Source: Tepidiphilus sp. J10
GTDB taxonomy: Bacteria; Pseudomonadota; Gammaproteobacteria; Burkholderiales; Thiobacillaceae
Assembly: GCA_945897955.1 (NCBI GenBank)
Contig: CAMDGQ010000035.1
Coordinates: forward strand, 1 to 43,693
Length of the DNA stretch: 43,693 bases
Reading direction: 5' to 3'
The notes beneath the pieces were generated by a model, which saw only the letters and a program-made list of their open reading frames with translations, was not told the origin of the DNA and ran no database searches. This document shows positions 43,549-43,693 of this stretch, in pieces (position 1 is the first letter of the stretch; each line of letters begins with the position of its first letter). Position numbers and translations under genes: made by a program.

Positions 43549-43693
43549 TTATGACTCCTGGTCATGTTTGAGGGACTTCTGATGCACATCGTATTTCGGG
43601 ATGTTTCGAGTTCCAGTCAGCTTCTTCGCAACCGTCTCAGCATCCGCCACGCCAGCCAGCCGCCGCGCAGCCATCTGACGGCCCGAACCGGTC
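43549..43693 (-). CDS. C-terminal fragment of an unknown gene entering from the right edge
   Basis: An open frame enters at the right edge and runs 47 codons to a TAA at 43549-43551, ending KYDVHQKSLKHDQES. The stop falls inside the ribosome site of the 43-residue gene, two bases before its ATG, the spacing of genes in one operon. The piece is basic and too short to identify. Confidence 0.45.
   Translation of the reverse strand, partial: TGSGRQMAARRLAGVADAETVAKKLTGTRNIPKYDVHQKSLKHDQES

Noticed and set aside
39326..43693. A second copy of the tRNA-Arg 3' end as an attachment site
   Set aside because: I looked for a repeat of the tRNA tail (TCGGGGGCACCA) downstream; only a 7-base GGGCACC match just after the tRNA was seen, which is too short.

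Overview
The window is GC-rich and dense in genes. It looks like a betaproteobacterial chromosome. The serC-pheA-hisC-tyrA-aroA order, a fabI/ppiD pair, a small FeoB, Ffh beside a YpjD-like CcsA protein and a UbiB kinase all fit that class, but I cannot place it more finely from sequence alone.

Left end (1-9.6 kb, minus strand): two tandem genes for giant RTX calcium-binding exoproteins. The downstream one (1-3349) runs off the left edge about a dozen codons before its expected stop. The upstream one (3490-9504, 2004 aa) is the most striking object here. It has seven FG-GAP repeats, as in an integrin alpha beta-propeller, then RTX modules, then a domain closely resembling the integrin beta I-like domain with its metal site intact, then more RTX modules and a type I secretion C-terminus. 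The last ~390 codons of the two genes are nearly identical. A promoter with an inverted repeat in its spacer and a leader hairpin precede the large gene; a terminator separates the pair.

Middle (9.7-36.5 kb): housekeeping genes. In order: a histidine phosphatase and an orphan ParA; divergent fabI; a 54-base perfect palindrome shared as terminator with convergent ppiD; tRNA-Ser(TGA); and a long minus-strand run of uncharacterised helical protein, ubiB, periplasmic carbonic anhydrase, serC, serA, pheA, hisC, tyrA, aroA, which covers serine and aromatic amino acid synthesis. On the plus strand follow a secreted NlpC/P60 peptidase with an overlapping secreted protein, then an iron operon with Fur-box-like sites in front: ferric ABC importer (substrate-binding protein, permease, ATPase), a fused APH-like/P-loop kinase, feoA and feoB. 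From fbpB on, every junction overlaps or nearly touches, so ferric and ferrous uptake are probably co-transcribed. Then come ffh, a CcsA-family gene and a soluble zinc-binding (CZB) chemoreceptor.

Right end (36.5-43.7 kb): uup, a DksA/TraR-type regulator and tRNA-Arg(CCT). Beyond the tRNA the sequence becomes accessory and decayed: a histidine kinase with two compensating frameshifts, an intact UPF0175/DUF3368 toxin-antitoxin pair lying between kinase and response regulator, remnants of two receivers and a GAF domain, and an AbiEii-type nucleotidyltransferase toxin gene broken by one in-frame stop behind its HTH partner. A 43-residue basic protein and a partial gene end the window. No CRISPR array, insertion sequence or rRNA was seen.
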